From the NCBI GenBank assembly GCA_002412625.1, contig DHVK01000023.1, positions 62,001 through 126,000 of the forward strand: 64,000 nt of DNA, written 5' to 3'. Positions 32,575-41,916 of this stretch are shown here, piece after piece. Made by a program: the position numbers and the translations under genes. Under the pieces are notes generated by a model. It searched no databases and was not told where the DNA came from. It saw nothing but the letters and a program-made list of their open reading frames with translations. Each line of letters starts with the position of its first letter. The first letter of the stretch is position 1. The stretch is from Cloacimonetes bacterium UBA5210 (lineage in GTDB: Bacteria > Cloacimonadota > Cloacimonadia > Cloacimonadales > Cloacimonadaceae).

Positions 32575-35500
32575 TTAGCTCAGTAATGGTGTAATTATCT
32601 CGTCAACAGAGGATTGAAGTTTGATGGTGCAATCCAATGCCGTAACCATCCGGCAATAATGGATGGGATCTCTCAGGGTTTTACCTTTGCGGTCTTTGAG
32701 AAATTTGTGCAGCACTTGATAGCCGCCGATGTGATAGTTCCACAGTTCGGGACTGATACCCTCAAAGTGTTTATCTGAGTTGATCTGTACGGTGCAGGCA
32801 TTCTCGTCATACTTGATGTATTCCACCAAATTATTGGAGCCGCTACCCTGATAGCGAGCCACGGGATTATTCAGAAGTGGGCTTTGCAAGAGATGAATAT
32901 TGGCAAGCTCTTTTCCAAGTTCTGCCAATTTTGTAAACAGATCGTAATCATCCGTGAAGGGTATGCGGGGGAAATCCATCCTGAGGTATTGCGCATAGCG
33001 GGTGCGGTATTGATTGCTGTGCAGGATGGCATACACATAATAGAAAAGCTGCTCCGGTTGAAATTCCCGCCACTGCTTGGCGAATCGCTCCAAAAGCTCT
33101 TTGGAGATGTTGTATTCCCGTTTCTCGCTGGCAAAGATGTCTTCCTTGTGTTCGGAGGGGTAGAGGTAGAGGGGCATAAGCATTCCTCCCCCACGATAAT
33201 ACAAGTTGAAATCAGTTATGTCCTCTGAAACAAACACAAGATTCCAGGGTTGATTGTCTCCTACTGCAAGACCTTGTCTACCAATGACCAATCCCACATT
33301 ATCTTCCAACACATGCTTCATGACCTCATTACGTGGCATACAAAGGAAACCTCTGCTTTTTCCAGTGTAGTATGTATAGCGAGTGTCAAAGGGACGGTAG
33401 AGAATGCGGCAGATGTTGGCATCACTCAAACCGCTATCCTTCAGATCTTTTTGCGCAAATTCTACCTTCCAGTCACGAGCATCTTTCCCAAGCTGGAAGG
33501 CTGTCCTCGCAGTCTCGGGATCCAGTGAAGCAAAGTGATGGATGGTTTTTCTTACTTGGTTTTCTGTATCCTGGATGGTAAGTCCATCCCTGGCCGTCAC
33601 GATCCCCACACTATTGACCGGAAAGATCTCCGGCAGGCTGGTCCAGTCCAGATAATGCTCGTTGCCGCTTTGCTCGGGGTGGAAGAGATAGAAGGGCGAG
33701 CCGGGGCTGATTGACTGATAGTTTTCTGGCTTGAACTCAGTGCCATCCAGCCAGTCATACTTGCGCTGGCGCAGGCCGAAGAGTTCGTGGTGGAAGATGC
33801 TGGAAGGGTGAACGCCGTTTCGCCCAGTGGTCGCTTCGGCGAGCGACCCTACTTTCAGCATCAGCACGATGGCCGTTCCCTGCCGGATATCAAAGACGTT
33901 TTCATCCTTGCCGCCATCAGGACAGCTTTCCTTTTTCAGGCTGTTGCCGTGCAGATCCAGCACATAGATCTCATCAAAGGTTTTCATCAGGCTTTGGCGC
34001 ATGCCCCGGAAGGTGGGATTGTCCAGATAACCGTGATTGGTGATCATGCCCACGATGCCTTTACCCGCCTTGTGAATCTTCCATTGGGCAAAACGCAGGA
34101 ACTTCACATAATCGTCCTGTAACCATTTAGGATTCTTTTCGCCCAAGGGCTCTTCATCCACAGTGAAGTAGCTTTGGGCTCCGTCCAAGTCCGTTTTCAA
34201 GAGCTTGGTCGTCCAAGCGTTGGTGTTCTCGCTGGCTCCGCTATAGGGCGGATTGCCCATGATCACCAGGATCGGATCCTGATGCTTGACCTTGTTTGCC
34301 ATGGCGCATTCATAGCTGATGTCATGGGCGATGGGTAGCGAAATCTGTTCCGGAGTATCCGGCTCCAGGGTATTGGAAAGATAGAGCTTGAAGCGTTCAT
34401 CTTCGCTAAGTTCATAGTCTTGTTCTGCCAGGAGGTAGCTGATCTTGAGGTGTCCAACGGTGTAAGGTGCCATCATCAGTTCAATGGCGTAGAAATGGGG
34501 CAGGATGTGCTCTTTGATCAGTCTGTGAGTGTCACCATTGCCATACTTGCTTTTGTGCTCTTCAATGGCAAGTTTGATAGCTTCCGCGGGGAAAGTGAGG
34601 GTTCCGGCAGCGGGATCAAGGATGGTCACTTCCTGGGAGGCCAGGCCATCGGCCAGATCAAAGTGGCTTTTCAAGAGACTGTGGATACTGCGCACGATGT
34701 AGCGCACCACCGGTTCCGGAGTGTAATATACTCCGCGTTTTTCTCTCAATGTGGGGTCATATTCACTAAGGAAAGTCTCATAAAAGTGCACAATCGGGTC
34801 AGTGCCTTTGCCCTCGCTGTAAAAGCGATGCAGAATCTTTTGTATATCTGTGTTGAAGAGAATATCGGCTATGTCATCGATCAAGACTGCCAGAGCCTGG
34901 GGCGGCTCTTCCAAAGAGATGAAGCGGAAGATGCTTTTCAGGATGCCCAGAGTGCCGGGGATGTATTTATAGATCAGTTCCCGGTTGAACTCACCCTCAC
35001 TACGGGTACGGGCGGCAAAGATGCCATAGGTGAGGGTTTGGGCATAGAGATCGGCAAATTGCTCCAGAGTGAGGTTATTGATCAACAGTTTCTTGAAGGA
35101 TTCGTAGAAGCTGAGCAGCACCTTTTTCCCTTGCTTGGTTTCTTCTGCCAATTCCAGAGCGATGATCTCGTCCCGCAGGAAGCGGGTGCGCTTTGCCAAA
35201 GCGTTTGCCAGGCTTTTGGGATCAGTGATTGAGGGCAGGCTGAAGGTAAAATAGCGTTCCAGCAAGGCAGATAGTTCATCAACCATGCTCAGGGGAGGAG
35301 CCATCCGCATTTGGGTAGCATTTATCGGGCTGGCGATCGTTACGCAATCTACCAAGCTGCCGTGCTGATAGAGCCGGAACTCATAGAAATTGGTGAGGAT
35401 TAGATTGGGGAAAGTGCCCAGATAGCGCTTGAGCTGTTCGCTTACCGAGATGGGGTCGAGGTTATTAGTCTCTGGTTTCTTGGCTTCGATATAGCCAGTG

Positions 35501-35715
35501 ATATGGGCTTTACCATCCCAGATCCGGAAGTCCGGATTGCCGGCTTCGGTGGCCTTGGGCAAGATGCTTACTTCGCATTTGCTGATCTTGCTGGCTTTGG
35601 CATAAGCATCGATCAGATCCTTCAAACAGTGGTAAAAGGACTCTTCCCGGGCATCACCCCGGTTGATTATCTTTTGCAGATCATTTAGGTATGTAACCAG
35701 AATAGCTTTCAACAA
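32575..35715 (-). CDS. Single-chain restriction-modification enzyme (type IIG/ISP-like)
   Basis: 1,046 residues from tandem TTG codons (35715 or 35712); GGGGTG lies upstream, the start is uncertain. N-terminal nuclease pattern NPDFRIWDGK, then GYIEAKKP (PD-ExK). Methyltransferase motif I ILDPAAGTLTFP and motif IV NPPYSGASE point to N6-adenine methylation. The end (FYYVYAILHSNQYRTRYAQY) is the ISP-type recognition region. Same architecture as the enzyme at 7.2-10.2 kb but diverged in sequence, so probably a different target site. Helicase motifs are absent. Confidence 0.85.
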   Translation of the reverse strand: MLKAILVTYLNDLQKIINRGDAREESFYHCLKDLIDAYAKASKISKCEVSILPKATEAGNPDFRIWDGKAHITGYIEAKKPETNNLDPISVSEQLKRYLGTFPNLILTNFYEFRLYQHGSLVDCVTIASPINATQMRMAPPLSMVDELSALLERYFTFSLPSITDPKSLANALAKRTRFLRDEIIALELAEETKQGKKVLLSFYESFKKLLINNLTLEQFADLYAQTLTYGIFAARTRSEGEFNRELIYKYIPGTLGILKSIFRFISLEEPPQALAVLIDDIADILFNTDIQKILHRFYSEGKGTDPIVHFYETFLSEYDPTLREKRGVYYTPEPVVRYIVRSIHSLLKSHFDLADGLASQEVTILDPAAGTLTFPAEAIKLAIEEHKSKYGNGDTHRLIKEHILPHFYAIELMMAPYTVGHLKISYLLAEQDYELSEDERFKLYLSNTLEPDTPEQISLPIAHDISYECAMANKVKHQDPILVIMGNPPYSGASENTNAWTTKLLKTDLDGAQSYFTVDEEPLGEKNPKWLQDDYVKFLRFAQWKIHKAGKGIVGMITNHGYLDNPTFRGMRQSLMKTFDEIYVLDLHGNSLKKESCPDGGKDENVFDIRQGTAIVLMLKVGSLAEATTGRNGVHPSSIFHHELFGLRQRKYDWLDGTEFKPENYQSISPGSPFYLFHPEQSGNEHYLDWTSLPEIFPVNSVGIVTARDGLTIQDTENQVRKTIHHFASLDPETARTAFQLGKDARDWKVEFAQKDLKDSGLSDANICRILYRPFDTRYTYYTGKSRGFLCMPRNEVMKHVLEDNVGLVIGRQGLAVGDNQPWNLVFVSEDITDFNLYYRGGGMLMPLYLYPSEHKEDIFASEKREYNISKELLERFAKQWREFQPEQLFYYVYAILHSNQYRTRYAQYLRMDFPRIPFTDDYDLFTKLAELGKELANIHLLQSPLLNNPVARYQGSGSNNLVEYIKYDENACTVQINSDKHFEGISPELWNYHIGGYQVLHKFLKDRKGKTLRDPIHYCRMVTALDCTIKLQSSVDEIITPLLS

Positions 35716-36056
35716 ACTTCACCCCAATCTTGATATATTTCCATTAGGGCAAGGTCAAATAGATGGGAATTTCGGTCAACCTCTTTTTGCTTGAGTTTAT
35801 GTTCGATCATTCCCTGCCCGGTGCATTAGCGCAGCTTTAGCGTAACTTTGTCGCTGGATCGTGCTACGCCCACAGCTTTATCATGGCTTGAAATCAGCTT
35901 GATACCTGCTCAACTATCGGAGAGAGCATTCAGTGTCGTGATGAAAAGGAAAATCAAAGGCTTGATCAAGCGTCAGGTTGGCGCTTCTACAATCGGTGCT
36001 ACGACGAGCGTCGGTACAGTGCAGTTGGATCCGACATCGCTGCCAATATCCTCAGT
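35716..36056. other. Intergenic region with dispersed element
   Basis: 341 bp without a gene; a copy of the dispersed CACAGCTT element lies at 35869-35902. Confidence 0.4.
35869..35902. repeat. Dispersed intergenic element, copy 1
   Basis: 34-bp segment CCCACAGCTTTATCA..GCTTGAAATCAGCTTGA (middle bases omitted). Matches copies at 52749-52782 and 62801-62834 with about five or six mismatches each. Lies 3' of the secreted-protein gene on the minus strand. Confidence 0.6.
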
Positions 36057-37589
36057 TCATTGTTTCAACTTCACCAGCTTAACCGACTGCTTGCTCCCGG
36101 ATTCACGGGCAAAGTAGATTCCTGCCCCCAAGCTTCTGCCCAGATCATCCTTACCGTCCCATTCATAGGCTTGGCCGGCACCAGCGATGCTGCGCACCTT
36201 TTGGCCGCGTAAGTTGTAGATATTCAGCGCCTGGGGCGCTTGAAGGTCCTTTCTGGAGATAGTGATGCTCTCCTTGAATGGGTTTGGATAGGCAAGCAGG
36301 GCGGGCGGTGGATTGAGCGGATCGTCGGTGGATGTACTCAGGTTGAGTTTCAGGAAGTAATACTGTCTTACAGTATTCTGATTAGCATCTTGAGAGGTCA
36401 AGTTTATCACAAGGCGATCCCCACCCTTGTAGATTGTTGTATAGGTGAGTAGCGATGTTTCCGGCAAAGGTTGCCATTCATCCTCTGTAAAACTAACCCA
36501 CTGCGCGGCATCAAGATCTGCCAGGCGAAATACAAATCTATCTTCCACATAATCAATGAGCAAAAGCTTGTCTTGAAATTTTGCGCTGTAGATCAAATAA
36601 TCAAATACATTCGGAGCTACTGGAAATCCGTTGTAAATCGAGAGCCCGGCATTAGGATCGTGGTGGTAGAGACGAAATGTTTTGTAGCTACCATAAATGT
36701 TGGCCGAATTTCTCCAGCATGCGTGAAGGTTGTTTGGCAACTCAAACAGGAAATTGAAATTGGTCGATGTGGGGTCCAAATAATCAGTGAGGGTCCAGAG
36801 ATCAAAATCCAAAGACTCATCGGCAAGAGAAATCACTCCTCCACAATCTAAAACATCGGGTTGCAGCCAGCTTGCATAATATGTATATTCATCAAAAGCA
36901 TAGCGTTTTTCGATACGTCCGTAGTCACAATAATGCACAGTGGGATTCAGTTGCGCATCGAGCATATGAACAGGGTATGGTCCGTTTGTATCCCCAATAT
37001 CTCTCTCCGATATCAATAAGTTTTCGCCAAAACATGAGAGTTTTGGGTACATAAAAGCAGAGGCATCATAGACCATGCTGATTTCCCCTGTTTCCAGAGT
37101 CCATTTCCATACATTTGCATGAGGATAACCCAAGAATGCCACAAAGTATAGATCTTCGTTAAAAGAGGTCATATATGAAACACCAACTGGGGAAATCGGG
37201 AAGTGAAAGGCTTGAGCTATGCCACCGCTAACAACCAAACAGATCATTTCAGAGCTATTTTTGAATATTACATTAAGAGCACTTTCAAGATATATTGTCT
37301 GGGAATAGGCATAGAAACCACCACTGGCTCCGGGAGCATTTGTAAAATCATATAAAATTTGCTCATCTTCCTGGCTGCCATCTGCATGCAGGCGTTTAAA
37401 CTTGAACTGCTGAGTAGCGGCAGTAGGGTAATTCCAAGCATACATGCAAAAAGTACTATCGGTGTCCATCATGGACATGCTCATCACAAAGTCTGTCTCG
37501 ATGCAAGCGATTTGGATAAACTCAGCGACCAAGGTGGCACTCATTAGCAGTGGCACAATAAGGAACAGAAATATTACTAAGTACTTCAT
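36057..37589 (-). CDS. Secreted protein with C-terminal sorting module, function unknown
   Basis: 510 residues; AAAGGAG precedes the ATG. Signal peptide MKYLVIFLFLIVPLLMSA. The body (~20-425) is beta-rich with repeated Trp/Tyr/Asp segments and may be a propeller, but I cannot name a family. The end has YPNPFKESITI, IYNLRGQKVRSI, YEWDGKDDLGRSL and GIYFARES, the module shared with other exported proteins here. A promoter lies at 37614-37641. Confidence 0.75.
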   Translation of the reverse strand: MKYLVIFLFLIVPLLMSATLVAEFIQIACIETDFVMSMSMMDTDSTFCMYAWNYPTAATQQFKFKRLHADGSQEDEQILYDFTNAPGASGGFYAYSQTIYLESALNVIFKNSSEMICLVVSGGIAQAFHFPISPVGVSYMTSFNEDLYFVAFLGYPHANVWKWTLETGEISMVYDASAFMYPKLSCFGENLLISERDIGDTNGPYPVHMLDAQLNPTVHYCDYGRIEKRYAFDEYTYYASWLQPDVLDCGGVISLADESLDFDLWTLTDYLDPTSTNFNFLFELPNNLHACWRNSANIYGSYKTFRLYHHDPNAGLSIYNGFPVAPNVFDYLIYSAKFQDKLLLIDYVEDRFVFRLADLDAAQWVSFTEDEWQPLPETSLLTYTTIYKGGDRLVINLTSQDANQNTVRQYYFLKLNLSTSTDDPLNPPPALLAYPNPFKESITISRKDLQAPQALNIYNLRGQKVRSIAGAGQAYEWDGKDDLGRSLGAGIYFARESGSKQSVKLVKLKQ

Positions 37590-37613
37590 GGTGTATCTCC
37601 TTTACCTTTGCCA

Positions 37614-37641
37614 AAGATAGCAACTACATTTTCCATGTCAA
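37614..37641 (-). promoter_or_regulatory. Promoter of the secreted-protein gene
   Basis: Minus strand TTGACA (37636-37641), 16-bp spacer, TATCTT (37614-37619), about 25 nt before the ATG. Confidence 0.65.
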
Positions 37642-37733
37642 GCTCAATATTTGCAGCTGCCCTCGCGAGTCGTTTGAATCAAGCTCAGCCTGGGTTCTGT
37701 ACCAAAGGAGGTTGTAAGCTGTGGTTCTAAAGC

Positions 37734-37768
37734 AAAAAAACCGGTCCCCCAATGGGAACCGGTTTTTT
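37734..37768 (-). terminator. Terminator of the ribosomal operon
   Basis: ACCGGT-type stem (AAAACCGGT at 37737-37745 pairing with ACCGGTTTT at 37758-37766) with CCC/GGG extension, A-run on one side and T-run on the other, 22 nt after the rplQ stop. Confidence 0.85.
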
Positions 37769-37789
37769 ATATCCTTGATCTTTGTAGAA

Positions 37790-38197
37790 TTATTTATTCA
37801 GATCTTCGGCTTTGATGGCATCTTTTTTCTTTGTGATCGTGGATTCTTCCACGAACTGGATGATGGCCATCGGCGCATTGTCGCCTCTGCGGAACCCGGC
37901 TTTTAGCACTCTGGTATAGCCGCCGTTACGGGTTGCGAAAGCGGGGGCAATATCATCGAAGAGCTTTTTGACCAGGTCACGGTCGCCGAGCACGCTGTAG
38001 GCAAGTCTGCGGGAGTGAACGGTATTGTTCTTTCCGTAGGTTACCACGCGTTCTACAAAGCGTCTCATTTCCTTGGCTTTGGCCAGAGTAGTGTTGATCT
38101 GACCATGTTCTACCATGGATTTGACGAGATTTCTCATCATCAGGCGTCTTGCATCGGTTTCACGTCCGAATTTTCTACCTTCAACTCTGTGTCGCAT
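37790..38197 (-). CDS. rplQ: Ribosomal protein bL17
   Basis: 135 residues (E. coli 127). Begins MRHRVEGRKFGRETDARRLM; ARRL..R.L motif typical of L17. Start overlaps the rpoA end by 17 nt. Last gene of the operon, followed by a strong terminator. Tail rich in Lys. Confidence 0.96.
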   Translation of the reverse strand: MRHRVEGRKFGRETDARRLMMRNLVKSMVEHGQINTTLAKAKEMRRFVERVVTYGKNNTVHSRRLAYSVLGDRDLVKKLFDDIAPAFATRNGGYTRVLKAGFRRGDNAPMAIIQFVEESTITKKKDAIKAEDLNK

Positions 38198-39329
38198 TTT
38201 TCACCTTCTTTTTAGGGCTTGGCACTGGTTTCCGGGGAGTGGCGGTTGCGGCATTTTCAGGTTTGTCGGGGGCATCTTCATCCTCGTAGGAGGTGGTAGT
38301 TTCCGGCTGATGGTCTTCAGCAGGAATAATGCCACGACTGCGGGCTTCTCTGATTTTGCGGTAGATGGTATCCACATCCATACCCAGTTCCAGATCATAT
38401 TTTTTAAGTTTTTGAACGATCTCTTCCAGCGATTTTTTCCCGAAGTTGCGGAACTTTAACATTTCGGCTTCGGATTTGGAAACGAGCTCACCGATGGTGC
38501 TGATTTCTGCCATTTCGAGGCAGTTGGCGGCACGCACGGTTAGTTCGATTTCTTTTACGCTCATGCGCAGAATGCGCTCTTTTTCTTCGAGATCAGGATC
38601 GAGTTCAACATCGCGGATATATTCCGGTTCGGTTTCAAACAAGCTGATTTTGGCAGCCATATCTTTGAGGATTTTAGCGGCCAAAAAGAGGGCGATCATC
38701 GGTTCAACGGCGCCGTTGGAATGAATCTCCAGGATCAGTTTGTCATAGTTCATACGTTCTTTCACGCGCTGATGAGTAACCGAGAAATTCACCTTCAGAA
38801 TCGGGGAATAGATGCTGTCTATGGGAATGAAGCCCAAAAACTTTCCTTCCGGATTCTGACGGTCGGCAGAGACATAACCGCGTCCGATACCGACGATCAT
38901 TTCTATCTTTAGATCGATATCTTCGGTAACTTCCAGTAGATACAGGTCTTTATTGATAATCTTGATGTGAGCATTCTCCTGGATCATGTCGGCAGTGATG
39001 ATACCCTTGCCTTTGTGTTCCAGAATAATGGTGGTTTCTTCGACGGTAGTGGATTCGATTACGATCTGCTTGATCCGCAGAATGAGATCCAGAAAATCTG
39101 AATTCGTTCCGGGGATGGCGCAAAACTCGTGATGCAAACCTTCAATCCGCACGAAGCGAACTGCGGCACCCTGGATGGAGGACAAGAGCACCCGACGCAG
39201 GGTATTCCCCATGGTGGTACCAAATCCGGGCTCCAGCGGGCCAATTTCAAATCTGCCGAAATTGCGGGAATAAGTTTCCTTATCGTGTTCCACACTTTCT
39301 GGCATCTGTAAGGGTTCAAGATACATCAT
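38181..39329 (-). CDS. rpoA: RNA polymerase subunit alpha with C-terminal tail
   Basis: 382 residues, ~50 longer than E. coli (329). AGGAG lies 6 nt before the ATG at 39329. N-terminal dimerisation domain (NTLRRVLLSSIQGAAV), C-terminal domain with two helix-hairpin-helix motifs (RAANCLEMAEISTIGELV, LKFRNFGKKSLEEI). After the CTD (~residue 325) comes an acidic then Pro/Lys-rich tail ending in KKKVKNATQS, not found in E. coli. It assembles the polymerase core and contacts activators and UP elements. Confidence 0.97.
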   Translation of the reverse strand: MMYLEPLQMPESVEHDKETYSRNFGRFEIGPLEPGFGTTMGNTLRRVLLSSIQGAAVRFVRIEGLHHEFCAIPGTNSDFLDLILRIKQIVIESTTVEETTIILEHKGKGIITADMIQENAHIKIINKDLYLLEVTEDIDLKIEMIVGIGRGYVSADRQNPEGKFLGFIPIDSIYSPILKVNFSVTHQRVKERMNYDKLILEIHSNGAVEPMIALFLAAKILKDMAAKISLFETEPEYIRDVELDPDLEEKERILRMSVKEIELTVRAANCLEMAEISTIGELVSKSEAEMLKFRNFGKKSLEEIVQKLKKYDLELGMDVDTIYRKIREARSRGIIPAEDHQPETTTSYEDEDAPDKPENAATATPRKPVPSPKKKVKNATQS

Positions 39330-39348
39330 ATCAAACTCCTGAGGGATA

Positions 39349-39966
39349 TTACTTGGAGTAGAATTCGACGATAAGACGCAGATCTACAGAGACCGGGATC
39401 TCGCTTGCGACAGGAATCTGATCGAAGCTGCCGCGCATATTTTCTTTATCTACAGTTAACCAGCTATAGGGTGAAGTGGTCTCAGAACGTTCCATCGCTT
39501 CCACCAGCATTTTCATGCTGCGGCTTTTGTGACGTACTTCCACGATATCCCCGGCCTTCATGAGGAAAGAAGGGATGTCCACTTTCTTGCCATTTACCAT
39601 GAAATGACCGTGAGTTACAAACTGGCGGGACTGCATCCGGGTGGACGCGAAGCCCATGCGGTAAACAGTGTTGTCCAGACGGCGTTCCAAGAGTTGCATG
39701 AGGTTGTCGCCGGTAACTCCGGTAGCTTTGGCTGCCTTGGTAAAGTAGTTCTTGAACTGCTTTTCCATCAGGCAATAGGTGAGACGCAGTTTTTGCTTTT
39801 CGCGCAGGTGAACGCCATAATCAGACATCTTGCGACGCATTGTGCGGCCATGTTGTCCCGCGGGATACTTGCGTTTGGCAAGGATGCGGTCATATTTATT
39901 TGTGCCGAAAATGTTCTCGCCAAATCTGCGGCATATTCTTGCTTTTGGTCCGGTGTATCTAGCCAT
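39349..39966 (-). CDS. rpsD: Ribosomal protein uS4
   Basis: 205 residues, as in E. coli. Starts MARYTGPKARICRRFGENIF; S4/RNA-binding domain in the middle (LERRLDNTVYRMGFASTR). It has only one N-terminal Cys, so it is the non-zinc form. Nucleates 30S assembly. Between rpsK and rpoA as usual for the alpha operon, where S4 is the translational repressor in enterics. Confidence 0.97.
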   Translation of the reverse strand: MARYTGPKARICRRFGENIFGTNKYDRILAKRKYPAGQHGRTMRRKMSDYGVHLREKQKLRLTYCLMEKQFKNYFTKAAKATGVTGDNLMQLLERRLDNTVYRMGFASTRMQSRQFVTHGHFMVNGKKVDIPSFLMKAGDIVEVRHKSRSMKMLVEAMERSETTSPYSWLTVDKENMRGSFDQIPVASEIPVSVDLRLIVEFYSK

Positions 39967-39975
39967 GATTTCTCC

Positions 39976-40365
39976 TTATATCCTTCTGGTTTTGGGGGGA
40001 CGGCAACCGTTGTGGGGAATTGGGGTCTCGTCCTTGATCATGGTAACTTTGATACCGGCAGCATTTATCGCGCGGATCGAGGATTCTCTTCCACCACCCG
40101 GGCCTTTTACGATCACACCAACTTTTTGAATTCCCATCTCCACACCGGCTTTTGCCACTTCGGCAGCAGCCATCTGGGCGGCGAAGGGAGTGCTTTTGCG
40201 GGAGCCTTTGTAACCGATCTTGCCACCTGAGCTCCAGGCAAGCACGTTGCCGGAACGGTCGGTGAGCGAAATGATCGTGTTATTGAAGCTAGAGTGCACA
40301 AAAACCAAGCCTTCGTCGAAGGAAAGGCGTACGCGTTTTTTCTTTACTCTGGTTTTCTTAGCCAT
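39976..40365 (-). CDS. rpsK: Ribosomal protein uS11
   Basis: 129 residues. Ends with the conserved [20 protein letters not shown]; contains [10 protein letters not shown] and an [10 protein letters not shown] segment. Part of the 30S platform. 10 nt from rpsD. Confidence 0.97.
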   Translation of the reverse strand: MAKKTRVKKKRVRLSFDEGLVFVHSSFNNTIISLTDRSGNVLAWSSGGKIGYKGSRKSTPFAAQMAAAEVAKAGVEMGIQKVGVIVKGPGGGRESSIRAINAAGIKVTMIKDETPIPHNGCRPPKTRRI

Positions 40366-40376
40366 GAATCATGCTC

Positions 40377-40745
40377 CTATTTCTTCTTCTTGATGGCGCT
40401 GGAACGGGGACCCTTACGAGTGCGGGCATTGGTATGGGTTCTCTGACCGCGCACGGGCAGGCCGCGTTTGTGACGCAGACCGCGATAGCAACCAATTTCC
40501 ATGAGCCGTTTGATGTTCATGGCAACCTGGGTTCTCAAAGTACCTTCTACGATATAATCATTCTGGATGATATCGCGCAAGATCTTTTCTTCATCTAATG
40601 ATAGATCAGCAACTTTCTTCATGAAATCGATATTGGCTTTATGACATATCTCGATGGCCCGGCTTCTGCCGATGCCGAAGATATAGGTAAGACCAATGAA
40701 GAGCCGCTTTGTCTTGGGAATCTCAATACCTGCAATATGTGCCAA
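40377..40745 (-). CDS. rpsM: Ribosomal protein uS13
   Basis: 122 residues. Starts [34 protein letters not shown] and the basic tail are typical. In the 30S head, contacts P-site tRNA. Follows rpmJ, as in most bacteria. Confidence 0.97.
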   Translation of the reverse strand: MAHIAGIEIPKTKRLFIGLTYIFGIGRSRAIEICHKANIDFMKKVADLSLDEEKILRDIIQNDYIVEGTLRTQVAMNIKRLMEIGCYRGLRHKRGLPVRGQRTHTNARTRKGPRSSAIKKKK

Positions 40746-40760
40746 GTTGGTCCTCCTTTT

Positions 40761-40877
40761 TTAACCCTGTCTTTGCTTGTGTTTAGGGTTAGAGCTGCAG
40801 ATAACTCGAATAACGCCATGGCGTTTGATTATTCTACAATCTTTGCAGATTATCTTTACTGATGCTTTGACTTTCAT
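40761..40877 (-). CDS. rpmJ: Ribosomal protein bL36
   Basis: 38 residues, starting [14 protein letters not shown], with AAGGAG before the ATG at 40877. Zinc-ribbon form: C-x2-C-x12-C-x5-H (CKDC ... CSSNPKH), ending KQRQG. Located between infA and rpsM, the standard place. Confidence 0.96.
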   Translation of the reverse strand: MKVKASVKIICKDCRIIKRHGVIRVICSSNPKHKQRQG

Positions 40878-40921
40878 TGTTATCTCCTTGCGTTCCCCCG
40901 CAGGGGGGAAAGGCAATTCTC

Positions 40922-41140
40922 TTATTTATAGCGGTAAGTGATTCTGCCGCGGGAAAGATCGTAGGGAGAAAGCTCAACCTTCACTTTGTCCCCGGGCAGG
41001 ATTCTTATATAGTTCATTCGCATCTTACCGGAAGAGTGGGCCAGTATCTCGTGCCCGTTCTCCAGTTCTACGCGAAAAGTTGTGTTGGGAAGGGCTTCTG
41101 TGACCACGCCTTCCACTTCGATTACGCCGGATTTACTCAT
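40922..41140 (-). CDS. infA: Translation initiation factor IF-1
   Basis: 72 residues, the family's exact size. OB-fold start [32 protein letters not shown] end. Binds the 30S A site during initiation. Between map and rpmJ. Confidence 0.97.
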   Translation of the reverse strand: MSKSGVIEVEGVVTEALPNTTFRVELENGHEILAHSSGKMRMNYIRILPGDKVKVELSPYDLSRGRITYRYK

Positions 41141-41155
41141 GAATCTTCCTTCCCC

Positions 41156-41914
41156 TTATGCTTTTGTAAGTATTTCAGCTTCGGCTTCGGTGACCAGGAT
41201 GCTGTGTTCGAAATGAGCCGACAGAGTACCGTCTGCAACGAAGAACTCCCAGCCTTTTTCGATTACCCGGTTTGTGCCGATGTTTACCATTGGTTCGATC
41301 GCCAGGGTCATACCGGCTTTCAGGCGAGGGCCGTAGCCTGCCCGACCGGTATTGGGGATCTGCGGTTCTTCGTGCAACTCGCGTCCCACACCGTGCCCGG
41401 TGAGGTCGTCTGCGGCGAAATATCCGCGGCTGCTGATGTAGGAACCGATCGCGCTGGAGATATCTCCAACTCTGGCTCCTGCTACAGCTGTCCGGATACC
41501 GATTTCCAGGGCAGTGAGGGTCGCTTCCATCAAATCGGAGGCTTCACTGCTGATGGATCCCACGCCGTAAGTGCGGGCTGCATCGCCATAATAACCATCT
41601 TTGATTACGCCGACATCGATGCCGATGATGTCACCTTCTGCCAGAACAACTTGCTTCGAGGGAATGCCATGCACGATTCCGCTGTTCACGGAAGTGCAGA
41701 GAGTGCCCGGGAATGGTTTGAGACCGGGAACCTGATATCCCTTGAAGGCAGGTTTGCCACCGCGGTCGCGGATAAAGCTCTCGGCATATGCGTCCAGTTC
41801 CCATGTGGAAACACCGGGTTTCATCATAGACTCAAGAGTATCCAGCAACTCGCCGATAATCCGGCTGGCGGCTCTTATTTTCTGTATCTCGGAGGGTGAC
41901 TTCAGATAGATCAT
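41156..41914 (-). CDS. map: Methionine aminopeptidase, type I
   Basis: 252 residues. Removes the initiator Met from nascent proteins. All five metal ligands are visible: Asp in IGIDVGV, Asp in YGDAARTY, His in TGHGVGREL, Glu in AIEPMVN and Glu in HFEHSILV. 2 nt after secY; adk, often placed between them, is absent. Confidence 0.96.
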   Translation of the reverse strand: MIYLKSPSEIQKIRAASRIIGELLDTLESMMKPGVSTWELDAYAESFIRDRGGKPAFKGYQVPGLKPFPGTLCTSVNSGIVHGIPSKQVVLAEGDIIGIDVGVIKDGYYGDAARTYGVGSISSEASDLMEATLTALEIGIRTAVAGARVGDISSAIGSYISSRGYFAADDLTGHGVGRELHEEPQIPNTGRAGYGPRLKAGMTLAIEPMVNIGTNRVIEKGWEFFVADGTLSAHFEHSILVTEAEAEILTKA

Positions 41915-41916
41915 AC

